A DNA stretch of 64,000 nt from an uncultured Eubacterium sp. (GTDB taxonomy: Bacteria; Bacillota; Clostridia; Lachnospirales; Lachnospiraceae). The notes beneath the pieces were generated by a model. That model was not told the origin of the DNA, made no database searches, and saw only the letters and a program-made list of their open reading frames with translations. Position numbers and translations under genes: made by a program. The stretch spans positions 1 through 64,000 of the forward strand of contig CAJTMV010000004.1 of assembly GCA_910577225.1 (NCBI GenBank), read 5' to 3'. This document shows, one piece after another, positions 36,199 to 45,100 of the stretch; positions within the stretch are counted from its first letter, which is position 1, and the number at the start of each line of letters is the position of its first letter.

Positions 36199-36244
36199 AT
36201 AGTCATGGGACAACTCCAGTCAGGTGTCTTATGACTATTTTTTA
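36199..36244 (+). terminator. Terminator between aroD and spoIIIAA
   Basis: ATAGTCATGGGACA pairs with TGTCTTATGACTAT (with G-T pairs), then T6 at 36238-36243. The spoIIIA operon therefore needs its own promoter; I could not place a clear sigma-E site. Confidence 0.85.
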
Positions 36245-36302
36245 TGACCTGAAAGATTGTCTGACTCTCAGGTTTTCCATTGTACATAGAAAGGAGCAAG
36301 AT

Positions 36303-37265
36303 ATGAATCATATTTTAAAAATATTTCCTTTGCATATCCGGGAGGAATTAAAGAAAGTATTTGAAAAACTCGAAGGCAGGGAGGAACTGGAAGAAATCCG
36401 TATCCGGGTCAGTCAGCCGATGATGTTTCTGACCGATCAGGGAGAATATTTTTTCAGCCTGGAAGACGGATATCTGACGAAAGATACGAAAAATGCTTAT
36501 GCGGTTACCTCGCATGATATTAGCGATATGATCGTGTTTATCAGCCGTTATTCGCTGTTCGCGTTTGAGGAAGAGATACGCAACGGATTTATTACGCTGG
36601 AAGGCGGACACAGGGTAGGGCTAAGCGGACAGGCTGTGCTTATGGAAGGCTGGATGCATACGATACGAAATATTTCTTATCTGAATATACGCGTCAATCA
36701 TGAAAAAAAGGAGTGTGCCAGGCGCCTGATCTCTTATTTGTACCGCCAGCCGCATGAGAAACAGTCCGGCATTTATAATACGCTTTTGATCTCTTCGCCG
36801 GGAAGAGGAAAGACGACGCTGCTGCGGGATTTTATCCGACTGCTTTCGAACGGTTCCAAAGAGCATACCGGACTGAAAGTCAGTATTGTAGATGAACGCT
36901 CGGAAATCGCGGGCTGTTATCAGGGAGTGCCGCAAAATGACGTCGGTATGCGAACCGACGTACTGGACGGCTGTCCAAAATCCAGCGGAATGATGCTGCT
37001 GATTCGCACGATGTCGCCGCAGGTGGTGGCAGTCGACGAGCTGGGCTTAAGAGACGATGTGGAAGCGGTTGCTTATGCGGTCCACTGCGGCTGCAGCATA
37101 CTTGGCTCCGTCCATGCCAAAGATCTGGAAGAAGTAAGGAAAAAGCCGGTGCTGCGGGAGTTTTTGGAACACAATTATTTTGAACGCTATCTTGTGATCG
37201 ATAAAAAAGAAACCGGCGAACGTATCTACCGGCTCTACGATGCAAAGCAGGAGCTGTTATGTTAA
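36303..37265 (+). CDS. spoIIIAA: Stage III sporulation protein AA, ATPase
   Basis: The secretion-type ATPase of the mother-cell channel complex. It has the P-loop LLISSPGRGKTTLLRD and later MSPQVVAVDELGLRDD (Walker B), followed by SILGSVHAKDL. The N-terminal region IREELKKVFEKLEGREEL and FITLEGGHRVGLSGQAV are family-typical. GGAG precedes the ATG at 36303 and gives 320 residues. It overlaps spoIIIAB by seven bases (ATG at 37259 against stop 37265). Confidence 0.95.
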   Translation: MNHILKIFPLHIREELKKVFEKLEGREELEEIRIRVSQPMMFLTDQGEYFFSLEDGYLTKDTKNAYAVTSHDISDMIVFISRYSLFAFEEEIRNGFITLEGGHRVGLSGQAVLMEGWMHTIRNISYLNIRVNHEKKECARRLISYLYRQPHEKQSGIYNTLLISSPGRGKTTLLRDFIRLLSNGSKEHTGLKVSIVDERSEIAGCYQGVPQNDVGMRTDVLDGCPKSSGMMLLIRTMSPQVVAVDELGLRDDVEAVAYAVHCGCSILGSVHAKDLEEVRKKPVLREFLEHNYFERYLVIDKKETGERIYRLYDAKQELLC

Positions 37266-37786
37266 AGCTGTGCGGCTGCGTCTGCATACTGGCGGCCTCT
37301 TCGGGAATGGCATACAGCTGTATTCTGACGCTGTATCGCAGACTGAGGCAGACGGAGCTGTTGTCTGAGCTTGTTACGGCGATGGAAGGAGAGCTTACTT
37401 ACAGCCGCTGTCCGCTGCCGGAGCTGCTGGAGCGTCTGTCGCGGCATATCAGTCAGCCGTATGCAGCGCTCCTGCAGCAGGTAAGCAGCCGTATGGAAGA
37501 AAAACAGGAAGCGGATATTCCGTTGCTGTGGGAGGAAGTCTGCGCGCAGTACCGCAGGCAGATGAGCCTGCCGCCGGAAGCATACGAGGCGCTGCTTAAA
37601 ATCGGAGAAGCGTTTTCTTATTCTTCGTATTCTTCCCTGGACGCATCGTTAAAGCTGCTGCAGCCGGCACGCAGAAAGCTGGACGCCGCGATACGCGATC
37701 AGTATGCGCAGCTTGCGGGAAAACGAAAGCTATATTGCTGTCTTTGCTATACGGCGGGGCTATTTTCCATAATTATACTATTGTGA
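37259..37786 (+). CDS. spoIIIAB: Stage III sporulation protein AB
   Basis: The 175-residue protein has the opening LKLCGCVCILAASSGMAYS (membrane span), then a helical region with RLRQTELLSELVTAMEGELT and CPLPELLERLSRH, and a hydrophobic C-terminal end. It matches SpoIIIAB, a component of the channel with fold similarity to type II secretion GspF. Translation appears coupled to the preceding spoIIIAA. Confidence 0.93.
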   Translation: MLKLCGCVCILAASSGMAYSCILTLYRRLRQTELLSELVTAMEGELTYSRCPLPELLERLSRHISQPYAALLQQVSSRMEEKQEADIPLLWEEVCAQYRRQMSLPPEAYEALLKIGEAFSYSSYSSLDASLKLLQPARRKLDAAIRDQYAQLAGKRKLYCCLCYTAGLFSIIILL

Positions 37787-37797
37787 GGAGAGAGGAT

Positions 37798-37992
37798 ATG
37801 AGCGTAAATTTAATCTTTAAGATTGCGGCGGTCGGTATTATCGTATCGGTTCTCAGTCAGGTGCTGAAACACAGTGGAAGGGAGGAGCATGCCTTTTTGA
37901 TCAGCCTTGCCGGACTGATGGTCGTTTTATTCTGGGTCGTGCCGTATATTTATGAACTGTTCGAGACGATGCAGTCGCTGTTTACATTATAA
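37798..37992 (+). CDS. spoIIIAC: Stage III sporulation protein AC
   Basis: A 64-residue membrane protein with two spans (NLIFKIAAVGIIVSVLSQVL and ISLAGLMVVLFWVVPYIYE), the canonical SpoIIIAC size. GGAGAGAGG precedes the ATG at 37798. It is part of the membrane channel between mother cell and forespore. Confidence 0.95.
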   Translation: MSVNLIFKIAAVGIIVSVLSQVLKHSGREEHAFLISLAGLMVVLFWVVPYIYELFETMQSLFTL

Positions 37993-38007
37993 AAGCGGGG
38001 TGAAGGG

Positions 38008-38391
38008 ATGGATGTGTTAAAAATTGCCGCGTTTGCAGTCAGCGGTGTGTTCCTGGCAATGCTGCTTAAGCAGACGAAGCCGGAGTACAGTGTGTTTCTT
38101 AGCATGGCAGTCTGTATCGGTATTTTTTTGTATCTGCTGTCCGGATTATCCACTGTGCTCGGATATTTAAAACAGCTGCAGGCCCAGGTGCATATCGACG
38201 GGACGTATCTGGATACGATATTGAAAATGCTTGGCATTACCTATATTACGCAGTTTGCGTCCGACTTGTGCAGGGATGCCGGCTATAGCGCGATTTCCAG
38301 CCAGATGGAACTGTTTGCGCGCGTTTCGGTATTGTTTTTGAGTTTTCCGGTGCTTCTGGCGCTTGTGGAGATGATCGGAGAGGTGCTGTGA
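38008..38391 (+). CDS. spoIIIAD: Stage III sporulation protein AD
   Basis: The 127-residue membrane protein has four hydrophobic stretches, including KIAAFAVSGVFLAMLLKQT and SVFLSMAVCIGIFLYLLSGL. The sequence between them, with LGITYITQFASDLCRDAGY, is characteristic. It sits between spoIIIAC and spoIIIAE in the standard order and functions in the channel complex. Confidence 0.94.
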   Translation: MDVLKIAAFAVSGVFLAMLLKQTKPEYSVFLSMAVCIGIFLYLLSGLSTVLGYLKQLQAQVHIDGTYLDTILKMLGITYITQFASDLCRDAGYSAISSQMELFARVSVLFLSFPVLLALVEMIGEVL

Positions 38392-38435
38392 GAAACAAAA
38401 GACAGGCAGTATACAGCCGGAAGGAGGGGGAGCGG

Positions 38436-39626
38436 ATGAATGGGAAAACAGCAAAGCGATTCGCGGTCCTTGTGTGGATAGGGCTGGCAATCGTATGCAT
38501 GATGTCGGACTGCGATACGGTTTCTGGTATGGCACAGGCAGGACAGGAAGAAACAGAAGATACGGATATACATAAAAAGACGCAGGATCTGCTTTCGGAT
38601 CTGGGACTTTCGAAGATCGACGCGTATCTGAGTCAGGAAGAGGCAGGACAGCTTACCTTTTCCCAGCTGGTCGGGGAGCTGATGCAGCAGGGACTCACGC
38701 CCGGATTTGCCGCCGTGGGGGAACAGTTAAAACAGGCTGTTTTTGCGGACTATGAGCAAAATCGTTCGGTTCTGATACAGATTCTGACGCTTTCGATTGC
38801 ATTTTCCGTACTGCTGCAGATGACGGCTTCCATGCAGAAAAATTATATTTCCGATCTTGGATTTTTAGGCGTTTATCTGATTCAGATGATGCTGCTGCTG
38901 CGGCTGTTTCTGCTTCTGACAGCGTCGGTGGAAGGTTTTTTTATGAAACTGGTGGATTTTATGCGTGTCCTGCAGCCGGCGTTTTGTCTGAGTATGGTAT
39001 TTTCCAGCGGCAGTATCAGCGCGGGAGCATATTATCAGCTGCTTTTGCTGCTGATCTATCTGATCGATACGGTGTTTGCCAAAATACTGCTGCCTGTAGT
39101 TCAGGTCTATATGGTGCTGCAGCTGGTAAATTATCTGACGCAGGAGCGGTTTTCACGAATTGCCGGTCTGTTGTCTGACAGCGTGAGCTGGTGTATCCGG
39201 CTGTTTACGACCGCGCTGGTCGGTCTGAATATCGTGCAGGGACTGCTGGCGCCGGGCATCGACGGGCTACGCCGCAGTACCGCCGCAGGAGCCGTACGCG
39301 CGATACCGGGCGCAGGGCAGATATTTAATTCGATGAGCGAAATACTTGCCGGCTCAGCCATGCTGATTAAAAACAGTGTCGGCGTGGCAGCGTTGCTGGT
39401 ACTGATTGTAATTAGCTTTCTGCCGCTTGTGAAAACGGCGGTCTTTATGGTATTGTACCGGGCGTGCGCCGCGTTTATGGAGCCTGTGGCTGATAAACGG
39501 TTTTGCGCGGCGGTCGCGGCGCTCGGGCAGTCGGCGGCGCTGTATTTAAAGCTGATGTTTTACGCGGTCTTATTATTTTTTCTGACGACCGCGATTATCT
39601 GCGCGGCAACGACGTTGTCGGTGTAA
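38436..39626 (+). CDS. spoIIIAE: Stage III sporulation protein AE
   Basis: The largest membrane component, 396 residues from 38436, close to the B. subtilis length. The GGAGG site 10-14 bases upstream supports this start over the GTG at 38388. It has a short signal-like N-terminus (FAVLVWIGLAIVCMMSDCD), then a soluble stretch, then multiple membrane spans with AAGAVRAIPGAGQIFNSMSE, a family-typical region. Its exact channel role is not settled. Confidence 0.94.
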   Translation: MNGKTAKRFAVLVWIGLAIVCMMSDCDTVSGMAQAGQEETEDTDIHKKTQDLLSDLGLSKIDAYLSQEEAGQLTFSQLVGELMQQGLTPGFAAVGEQLKQAVFADYEQNRSVLIQILTLSIAFSVLLQMTASMQKNYISDLGFLGVYLIQMMLLLRLFLLLTASVEGFFMKLVDFMRVLQPAFCLSMVFSSGSISAGAYYQLLLLLIYLIDTVFAKILLPVVQVYMVLQLVNYLTQERFSRIAGLLSDSVSWCIRLFTTALVGLNIVQGLLAPGIDGLRRSTAAGAVRAIPGAGQIFNSMSEILAGSAMLIKNSVGVAALLVLIVISFLPLVKTAVFMVLYRACAAFMEPVADKRFCAAVAALGQSAALYLKLMFYAVLLFFLTTAIICAATTLSV

Positions 39627-39644
39627 CGGACGCTGGGAGGGAGT

Positions 39645-40142
39645 ATGCAGGCGATTTTAAACTGGCTTCGGGAATTTTTAATTTTGTATCTGATACTGAC
39701 GATTTTTATGCAGCTGGCCGCGGCAGAACAGTACAAGAAATATCTGCGGTTTTTATCCGGTATGATCCTGCTGCTTGTACTCATTACGCCTGTACTGCGT
39801 CTGACTGGCAACGAATGGGATATCGCCCGTGCGTATGATCAGTTTTGGGAACAGATGGATGATTTTTCTAAGGAAGCGGACGCTTTAAAGACACAGCAAA
39901 ACAGCTATGAGCTGCAGAATTATGAAGAGGCCGCAGCCTCCAGTCTGGCTGCACAGGCTAAGGAGCAGGGGATACTGACCGCACAGGTCCGCGTCCGGTT
40001 AACGCAGGACTATCAGATACAACAGGTGTCTGTCTGGCTGGATACCGTATACAAACGCGAACATCCGTCAGCGGCAGAGCAGATGCAGGCGTTTTTAAAA
40101 GAAACGTATGGCTTGGGGGATGCGCAGATGTTTATCGATTAG
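39645..40142 (+). CDS. spoIIIAF: Stage III sporulation protein AF
   Basis: 165 residues: two N-terminal membrane spans (FLILYLILTIFMQLAAAEQ and FLSGMILLLVLITPVLRL) and a soluble C-terminal domain with the ring-building-motif-like end VWLDTVYKREHPSAAEQM. GGAGGGAG precedes the ATG. It works with SpoIIIAG and AH in the channel. Confidence 0.92.
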   Translation: MQAILNWLREFLILYLILTIFMQLAAAEQYKKYLRFLSGMILLLVLITPVLRLTGNEWDIARAYDQFWEQMDDFSKEADALKTQQNSYELQNYEEAAASSLAAQAKEQGILTAQVRVRLTQDYQIQQVSVWLDTVYKREHPSAAEQMQAFLKETYGLGDAQMFID

Positions 40143-40174
40143 GGAAAAGGAAAGGGGGGAAAAGGACGGGTATC

Positions 40175-40726
40175 GTGAAGTGGATGACGGAGATGTTAAA
40201 AAAAATGGATCAGACAAAATGGCTCGTTCTTGGTCTTTGCGGAATTTTGCTGCTGGTTGTCGCGTTACCGGCTGGCGAGAGCGATCGTACAGAAACGGAC
40301 ACCGTATTTGATCCGGCGTCTGGGGACGGCGCAGACGCAGATCCGGCGAACCAGATCTATAAAAAGCAGCTGACCCGGGAGCTGGAGCAGGCGCTGGCAT
40401 GTATGGCAGGCGTTGGAGAAGTCCGTGTGATGATTACATTTAAAGACAGCGGAGAAGCCGTTGTGGAAAAAGATGTGACAAAATCCGTCAGCGGGCAGAA
40501 CGAGAACGGGCAGAACAGCCAGTATCAGGAGTCTGCCATTTATCAGGAGACAGACGGCAGAGAGCCTTATGTCAGTCAGCAGCTGCTGCCGGCTGTGGAA
40601 GGCGTACTCATCGTAGCGCAGGGCGGCGGAGATTCTGGCGTGAAACAGGAGATGAGGGATGCGGTTATGGCATTGTTTCCGATCGGCGTGCATAAGATAA
40701 AGATTGTAAAGATGCAGGATTCTTAA
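40175..40726 (+). CDS. spoIIIAG: Stage III sporulation protein AG
   Basis: The 183-residue protein starts with GTG (an ATG is nine bases later). It has one membrane span (WLVLGLCGILLLVVALPAG) and a ring-building domain: QLTRELEQALACMAGVGEVR, then VEGVLIVAQGGGDSGVKQ, typical of SpoIIIAG, which forms a large ring in the space between the two membranes. Confidence 0.93.
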   Translation: MKWMTEMLKKMDQTKWLVLGLCGILLLVVALPAGESDRTETDTVFDPASGDGADADPANQIYKKQLTRELEQALACMAGVGEVRVMITFKDSGEAVVEKDVTKSVSGQNENGQNSQYQESAIYQETDGREPYVSQQLLPAVEGVLIVAQGGGDSGVKQEMRDAVMALFPIGVHKIKIVKMQDS

Positions 40727-40843
40727 ACAGACAGAAGAATCTTTTATTTATGAAAAAGATTGCGGCAGCGGGTGTCATAAATAAAACGATACGGGAATAC
40801 AATAGCAATAGTAAAAAAGACGATACAGGGAGAAGGAATCAGT

Positions 40844-41662
40844 ATGAAAAAAATGTTTAAAAAAAATCAGATTATTATTACCGCATTGGCGCTGATGATT
40901 GCGGCAGCAGGGTATTTAAGCTATACGCACAGCAGCATCGGCGACGAAGGACTAAAGCAGACCAGCGCGGAACTGACAGAGGAAGACTACGATATCGTCT
41001 ACGACGAAACTCTGGTTGACGCGGATATTTTTACGGAGACAGAAGTAGATACAAAGATCGATGATGCAGCCGCTGCCGATACGAAAACGGATGATGCAGC
41101 CGCAGACGGTAAAAAAACAAAGCAGGAGCAGAAGAAAAAGGAAACCACAGACGGCGGTACTTCCGATACGAAAAATGCGGATGGCAGCGATACGGCAGCC
41201 ACAGGCAGCGGCGCGGCAGCCAAAGACGCCAGTTCAGAAAATGAAAAAATCAGCAATCCGGGAGAAACAGTGCTTACCAGTACAGGCGTTTCCAACGTAA
41301 ACTTCGCTGTCGAAGCAAAGTTAAACCGCGAACAGGTGCGTTCCCAGAATAAAGAAGATCTGATGGAAGTGATTAACAGCACGGCGATTTCTGATAAGGA
41401 AAAACAGGATGCGGTTGACAAAATGGTAACGCTGACCGATATTGCGCAGCGGGAATCGGACGCGGAGATGCTGTTAGAGGCGAAAGGATTTACGGATGTC
41501 GTAGTCAGCATTACCGAGGACGCGGCGGATGTCGTACTGAATATGGGAGACGTTACAGACGCAAAGCGTGCGCAGATTGAGGATATTGTAAAACGTAAGA
41601 CAAAAGTATCCGCGGAGAATATTGTGATTACGCCGATTACGACAAAAAAAGAAAAAGAGTAG
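40844..41662 (+). CDS. spoIIIAH: Stage III sporulation protein AH
   Basis: It anchors the channel by binding SpoIIQ of the forespore. An N-terminal span (IIITALALMIAAAGYLSY) is followed by a low-complexity linker rich in Asp, Thr, Ala and Lys (about 55-145), then the YscJ/FliF-like domain (AKLNREQVRSQNKEDLMEVI; MLLEAKGFTDVVVSITEDAA). At 272 residues it is about 50 longer than B. subtilis SpoIIIAH, the excess being in the linker. It closes the operon; a terminator follows. Confidence 0.94.
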   Translation: MKKMFKKNQIIITALALMIAAAGYLSYTHSSIGDEGLKQTSAELTEEDYDIVYDETLVDADIFTETEVDTKIDDAAAADTKTDDAAADGKKTKQEQKKKETTDGGTSDTKNADGSDTAATGSGAAAKDASSENEKISNPGETVLTSTGVSNVNFAVEAKLNREQVRSQNKEDLMEVINSTAISDKEKQDAVDKMVTLTDIAQRESDAEMLLEAKGFTDVVVSITEDAADVVLNMGDVTDAKRAQIEDIVKRKTKVSAENIVITPITTKKEKE

Positions 41663-41694
41663 TTCTGAAAGAGAACTCCTACATAAAAAGAGCG

Positions 41695-41745
41695 CAAAAA
41701 GAAAGGACATTTTCTGAAACCAGTTTCGGAAGATGTTCTTTTTGT
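41695..41745 (+). terminator. Intrinsic terminator of the spoIIIA operon
   Basis: AGGACATTTTCTGAAA pairs (with G-U pairs) with TTTCGGAAGATGTTCT, flanked by A5 and T5. Confidence 0.88.
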
Positions 41746-41918
41746 CTGCAGAACGTAGGACCAAAGCGGTTGTCGTGCATATAATAGGTTAAAGGTACAA
41801 ACAAATAGCAGGCCAGTCTGTCTGAACTGTTCAGAAACAAAGATGATGGAATGGAAACGGCAGAAAAAACAGTTAAGATTTTCAGGATGATGTCTGCAAT
41901 ATGATAAGGAGGATTTGT

Positions 41919-43289
41919 ATGGGAAATCATCTGATTTGGGAAGACAGATTCAATATCGGCATAGCATCTATTGACAGAGAACACAAAAAACTGTTTCGAA
42001 TTATAAACAAATTGTTTACTTTTAGTGAACAGGAGGTGAAAGGCCCATGGGTCTGTCAGGAAGGAATCAAATATTTTAAAGAGCATGCACTGGCGCACTT
42101 TGCAGAGGAAGAGGCTTATATGGCTTCGATCTCTTATCAGGGGTTAAAAACACACAGGCGTTTGCATGAGGATTTCAGCATGCGTACGCTTCCGGCTCTG
42201 GAAAACGAATTGGAGAAGTCCGGATATGCAAAAGAGTCGATTCAGCATTTTCTGGGCGTCTGCGCCGGATGGCTGATCGGACATACGCTGACCGAGGATC
42301 GTGCCATTGTCGGAAAGGAGTCGAGCAAATGGCTGAATCTGATGCCTGAAGAAGAGCAGTTTGTCGTAAAGCAGACGATTATCCGGCTGCTTCACGAGAT
42401 GTTTGGCCTGACGTCGGAAGTATTGAGCGAATGTTACGGTGGAGAAAGGTTTGGAACCGGAATTTATTTTCGGCTGATCTATGGCAGCGGCGGAAAACAG
42501 CGGGAGATCATTCTTGTATTTGAAGAAAAACTGCTGATTCATACAGTTGGAAGACTGATCGGTGATTCTTCCAAAAAATTAAACGCCATGATTTTAAACG
42601 CTTCCAGATATGTGGCCAGACAATTTGTGGAAACGGTTCAAAAGCGGTTTCCTTCTGACGCGGAATATGAGCTGGAAAGCGAGCATCTGCTGTCTTACGA
42701 GCAGTTTCAGAAAACGCTGGAAAGGCAGCTTCCGCAATACAGTCTGCTGTTCGATACCGGAGAAGGATATTTTGCATACTGCGCGATGACGCCGCGTCTG
42801 CTTAAAAATAAAAAATCGGAAATGATGCAGGAAGAACGTGCGATAACAGAAATTGAAAAATATCTGCGCAGAAACGAGCGGGAGGATAAGCGTCAGAAAA
42901 AGAAACTGCTTGTGGTGGACGATTCGGATACGGTCCGGCTGGCGATGAAAGGTCTGCTGCAGGAAGATTATCAGATTACAGCCGCAAATTCAGGGACAGC
43001 GGCAATCCGCAGTATTACTCTGGAGCGGCCGGATCTTGTGCTGCTGGACTATGATATGCCTGTATGCGACGGCGTACAGATGTTAAGTATGATACGGTCT
43101 GAAAAGGAACTTGCAGATATTCCGGTCTTTTTTCTGACTGCGAAAGTAGACAAGGCAAGCGTAAGCAGAGTACTTCCGCTAAAGCCGGAAGGATATCTGC
43201 TAAAAAGCGCGAAGCCGGAGGAGATTAAAAAGAACATCGATCGGTATTTTGCAAACAAAGCAGTGAAAAATAAAACAGGCGGTCGGTGA
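41919..43289 (+). CDS. Hemerythrin-CheX-like-receiver fusion protein
   Basis: Three parts in 456 residues. The first (about 1-130) is a bacteriohemerythrin: LIWEDRFNIGIASIDREHKK, HALAHFAEEEAYM and KTHRRLHEDF supply the His, Glu and Asp ligands of a diiron O2-binding site. The middle (about 140-300) resembles the CheX phosphatase fold (KKLNAMILNASRYVARQFVE). The C-terminal (about 325-450) is a receiver domain: LLVVDDSDTVRLAMKG, phosphoacceptor aspartate in LVLLDYDMPVCDG, and the Lys in FFLTAKVDKAS. AAGGAGG lies before the ATG at 41919. It probably links oxygen or redox sensing to a CheA-type phosphorelay. The middle-domain call is the weakest. Confidence 0.82.
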   Translation: MGNHLIWEDRFNIGIASIDREHKKLFRIINKLFTFSEQEVKGPWVCQEGIKYFKEHALAHFAEEEAYMASISYQGLKTHRRLHEDFSMRTLPALENELEKSGYAKESIQHFLGVCAGWLIGHTLTEDRAIVGKESSKWLNLMPEEEQFVVKQTIIRLLHEMFGLTSEVLSECYGGERFGTGIYFRLIYGSGGKQREIILVFEEKLLIHTVGRLIGDSSKKLNAMILNASRYVARQFVETVQKRFPSDAEYELESEHLLSYEQFQKTLERQLPQYSLLFDTGEGYFAYCAMTPRLLKNKKSEMMQEERAITEIEKYLRRNEREDKRQKKKLLVVDDSDTVRLAMKGLLQEDYQITAANSGTAAIRSITLERPDLVLLDYDMPVCDGVQMLSMIRSEKELADIPVFFLTAKVDKASVSRVLPLKPEGYLLKSAKPEEIKKNIDRYFANKAVKNKTGGR

Positions 43290-43364
43290 ATCGTGAGAGT
43301 CTGAAATGGGGATCATACAAACAAAGCGGTAGAAGATGAAACAGATGGGATAGGAATCTAAGAG

Positions 43365-43408
43365 TCTGATGCGTGAAACTCTGATGAAGTTTCATGCATT
43401 AGATTTTT
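43365..43408 (+). terminator. Intrinsic terminator
   Basis: TCTGATGCGTGAAAC pairs with GTTTCATGCATTAGA, followed by T5; G-U pairs keep the stem closed. Confidence 0.85.
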
Positions 43409-43454
43409 AGGCGGAAACGGAGTATCGGTTTCATTTCCCGCTGTCCTGCGTTTA

Positions 43455-43832
43455 TTAGCTTTTGGCGTTTGCATTGTTCCAGAAATGTTCAATTTCAGTG
43501 AACTCCTCAGACGAAAGTATTTCCTGCTGCAACAGTGTGGAGACCAGGTTTTTTACGTTTCCGTCATATACTTCGTCCAGAAAATGGTGTGTCTGCGCTG
43601 TCTGATGCTCCTGTCTGGATACGAGAGCGACATATTCGTTGCGTCTGCCAATTTTGTTCGTTTTTAAGTATTTTTTTCCGACAAGTCTGGATAACAGCGT
43701 AAGAACGGTATTTTTTTTCCAGTCGTTGTGAAACTGCTCCAGCGTATCCATGATGGTGGAGTATAAAGCAGTTCCGCCGTGATCCCATATGATTTTCATA
43801 AGTATCAGTTCGGATTCTGAAATTTGCTGCAT
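43455..43832 (-). CDS. BlaI/MecI/CopY-type repressor
   Basis: The 125-residue winged-helix repressor starts at 43832 with AAGGAGG upstream; the longer frame is rejected. ISESELILMKIIWDHGG is helix 1-2, followed by TVLTLLSRLVGKKYLKTNK (recognition helix and wing), then a C-terminal dimer part with VSTLLQQEILSSEEFTEIE. Related repressors control beta-lactam resistance or copper ATPase genes and are cleaved by BlaR-type proteases. No blaR or resistance gene is adjacent, so it looks like an orphan. Confidence 0.88.
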   Translation of the reverse strand: MQQISESELILMKIIWDHGGTALYSTIMDTLEQFHNDWKKNTVLTLLSRLVGKKYLKTNKIGRRNEYVALVSRQEHQTAQTHHFLDEVYDGNVKNLVSTLLQQEILSSEEFTEIEHFWNNANAKS

Positions 43833-44066
43833 AAGGGAACCTCCTTTTATATCAACACTTCGTAGGCATAATAATAGTAACATATAACTCTGCGGAAAGC
43901 AACAGGTTTCCTGCTTTTTTGAATCGCATTCCAATCGATTGGCAGCCGGCTGACAGGAAATCGCATCCGGAGCGGTTTCGTCACATGAAAAAATGGCGGA
44001 GGTGCATGGATAAACGGAACGGATACAAAAATTGTTTTAAAATTGTCATTCATGTATCGGAAATTC

Positions 44067-44095
44067 TTGCAATCTGACCATTTACATGTTATAAT
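44067..44095 (+). promoter_or_regulatory. Sigma-A promoter of the RmlD-like gene
   Basis: TTGCAA (44067-44072), 17-base spacer, TATAAT (44090-44095). Start of transcription is expected near 44102. Confidence 0.7.
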
Positions 44096-44106
44096 GATAA
44101 TATGTT

Positions 44107-44142
44107 AAAGTGCATTTCTAACAAAAGGGATGCACTTTTTTG
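44107..44142 (+). terminator. Leader terminator-like hairpin right after the promoter
   Basis: AAAGTGCAT (44107-44115) pairs with ATGCACTTT (44130-44138), followed by T-rich sequence. It starts only a few bases after the predicted transcription start, and the gene begins 80 bases later. This looks like an attenuator. Confidence 0.6.
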
Positions 44143-44222
44143 GTGATAAGCCTGTCGATATGCCAATCACACGAACGATTCTGACAGAACAACAAAAAGG
44201 AAACGCAAAGAGGAGGTCATAC

Positions 44223-45086
44223 ATGTTAAAAAATGCAATATGGATTACCGGTGCGGAAGGGCGTCTGGGCTCTGCGCTTGTGGAACTGTTAAAAAAGGAT
44301 ATGGATAACAAAGTCGTCGGTACAGATATGGATGTGGATATTACGAATATGGACGCTGTGGAGCAGTCGATGAAAGTATACCGGCCGAATATCGTTATTA
44401 ACTGTGCAAGCATTTCGGACGCCGATTACTGTGAACAAAATATGGTACAGGCATACAAGGTAAATGCGCTCGGCGCAAGAAATCTGGCGGCGGCATCCAG
44501 AAGTCTGAACGCGAAGATTATCCAGCTTTCGACCGACGACGTATTTAGCGGTAAAACAACCGGACAGCTTACGGAATTTGATCAGCCGGATCCGCAGTCG
44601 GTATATGGAAAATCCAAATATGCCGGAGAAAATTATGTGAAAGAATTAAATCCCAGGCACCTGATCGTACGCAGTTCCTGGGTATACGGCGCGGCAAATG
44701 AAAGCGCAAAAGAAGATTATTTTTCTTATGTGATCCATCATGGAAAAGCAGGAATTCCGTTCGAGGCGCCGTTTGACCGGATCGGCAGTCCGACCAGCGC
44801 CGATGTTCTTGCAGGGTTTATCAGCTGTCTGTTGGATAAGACGGAGTACGGCATTTATCATGCGTCCTGCGAGGGGATGTGTTCGAGGCATGAGTTTGCC
44901 ACGGCGATCCTGGCTCTTACCGGTTATCATACAGATCTGGCAAAAGGATATTTTTCAGTGGAAAACAGAGGGAAAATATCGATTCTTTTGGAAAATCTGA
45001 TGATGAAAATGACAGAAATCTACACGATGCCGCAGTGGTTCGACGAGCTGAAAGCCTATATTGAAAAAAATAAAGCAGCAGAATAA
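44223..45086 (+). CDS. RmlD-like NAD(P)-dependent sugar-nucleotide reductase
   Basis: A short-chain reductase-type protein of 287 residues with AGGAGG before the ATG at 44223. The glycine motif is WITGAEGRLGSALVELL; INCASISDADYCEQN, STDDVFSGKTTGQL and the catalytic YGKSKYAGENYV are as in dTDP-4-dehydrorhamnose reductases and in the related SAM-synthetase beta-like proteins. It has no other rhamnose gene next to it, so the substrate is unknown. The symporter gene begins 14 bases after its stop, so it may be the first gene of that operon. Confidence 0.8.
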   Translation: MLKNAIWITGAEGRLGSALVELLKKDMDNKVVGTDMDVDITNMDAVEQSMKVYRPNIVINCASISDADYCEQNMVQAYKVNALGARNLAAASRSLNAKIIQLSTDDVFSGKTTGQLTEFDQPDPQSVYGKSKYAGENYVKELNPRHLIVRSSWVYGAANESAKEDYFSYVIHHGKAGIPFEAPFDRIGSPTSADVLAGFISCLLDKTEYGIYHASCEGMCSRHEFATAILALTGYHTDLAKGYFSVENRGKISILLENLMMKMTEIYTMPQWFDELKAYIEKNKAAE

Positions 45087-45100
45087 TCCGGAGGAAAACT

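Noticed and set aside
38388..38435. GTG start of spoIIIAE overlapping spoIIIAD
   Set aside because: GGAGG directly before 38436 and family length favour the later ATG.
43998..44080. Small open frame behind a GGAGG before the RmlD promoter
   Set aside because: The site is too close to the ATG and the peptide of about 23 residues shows no support.
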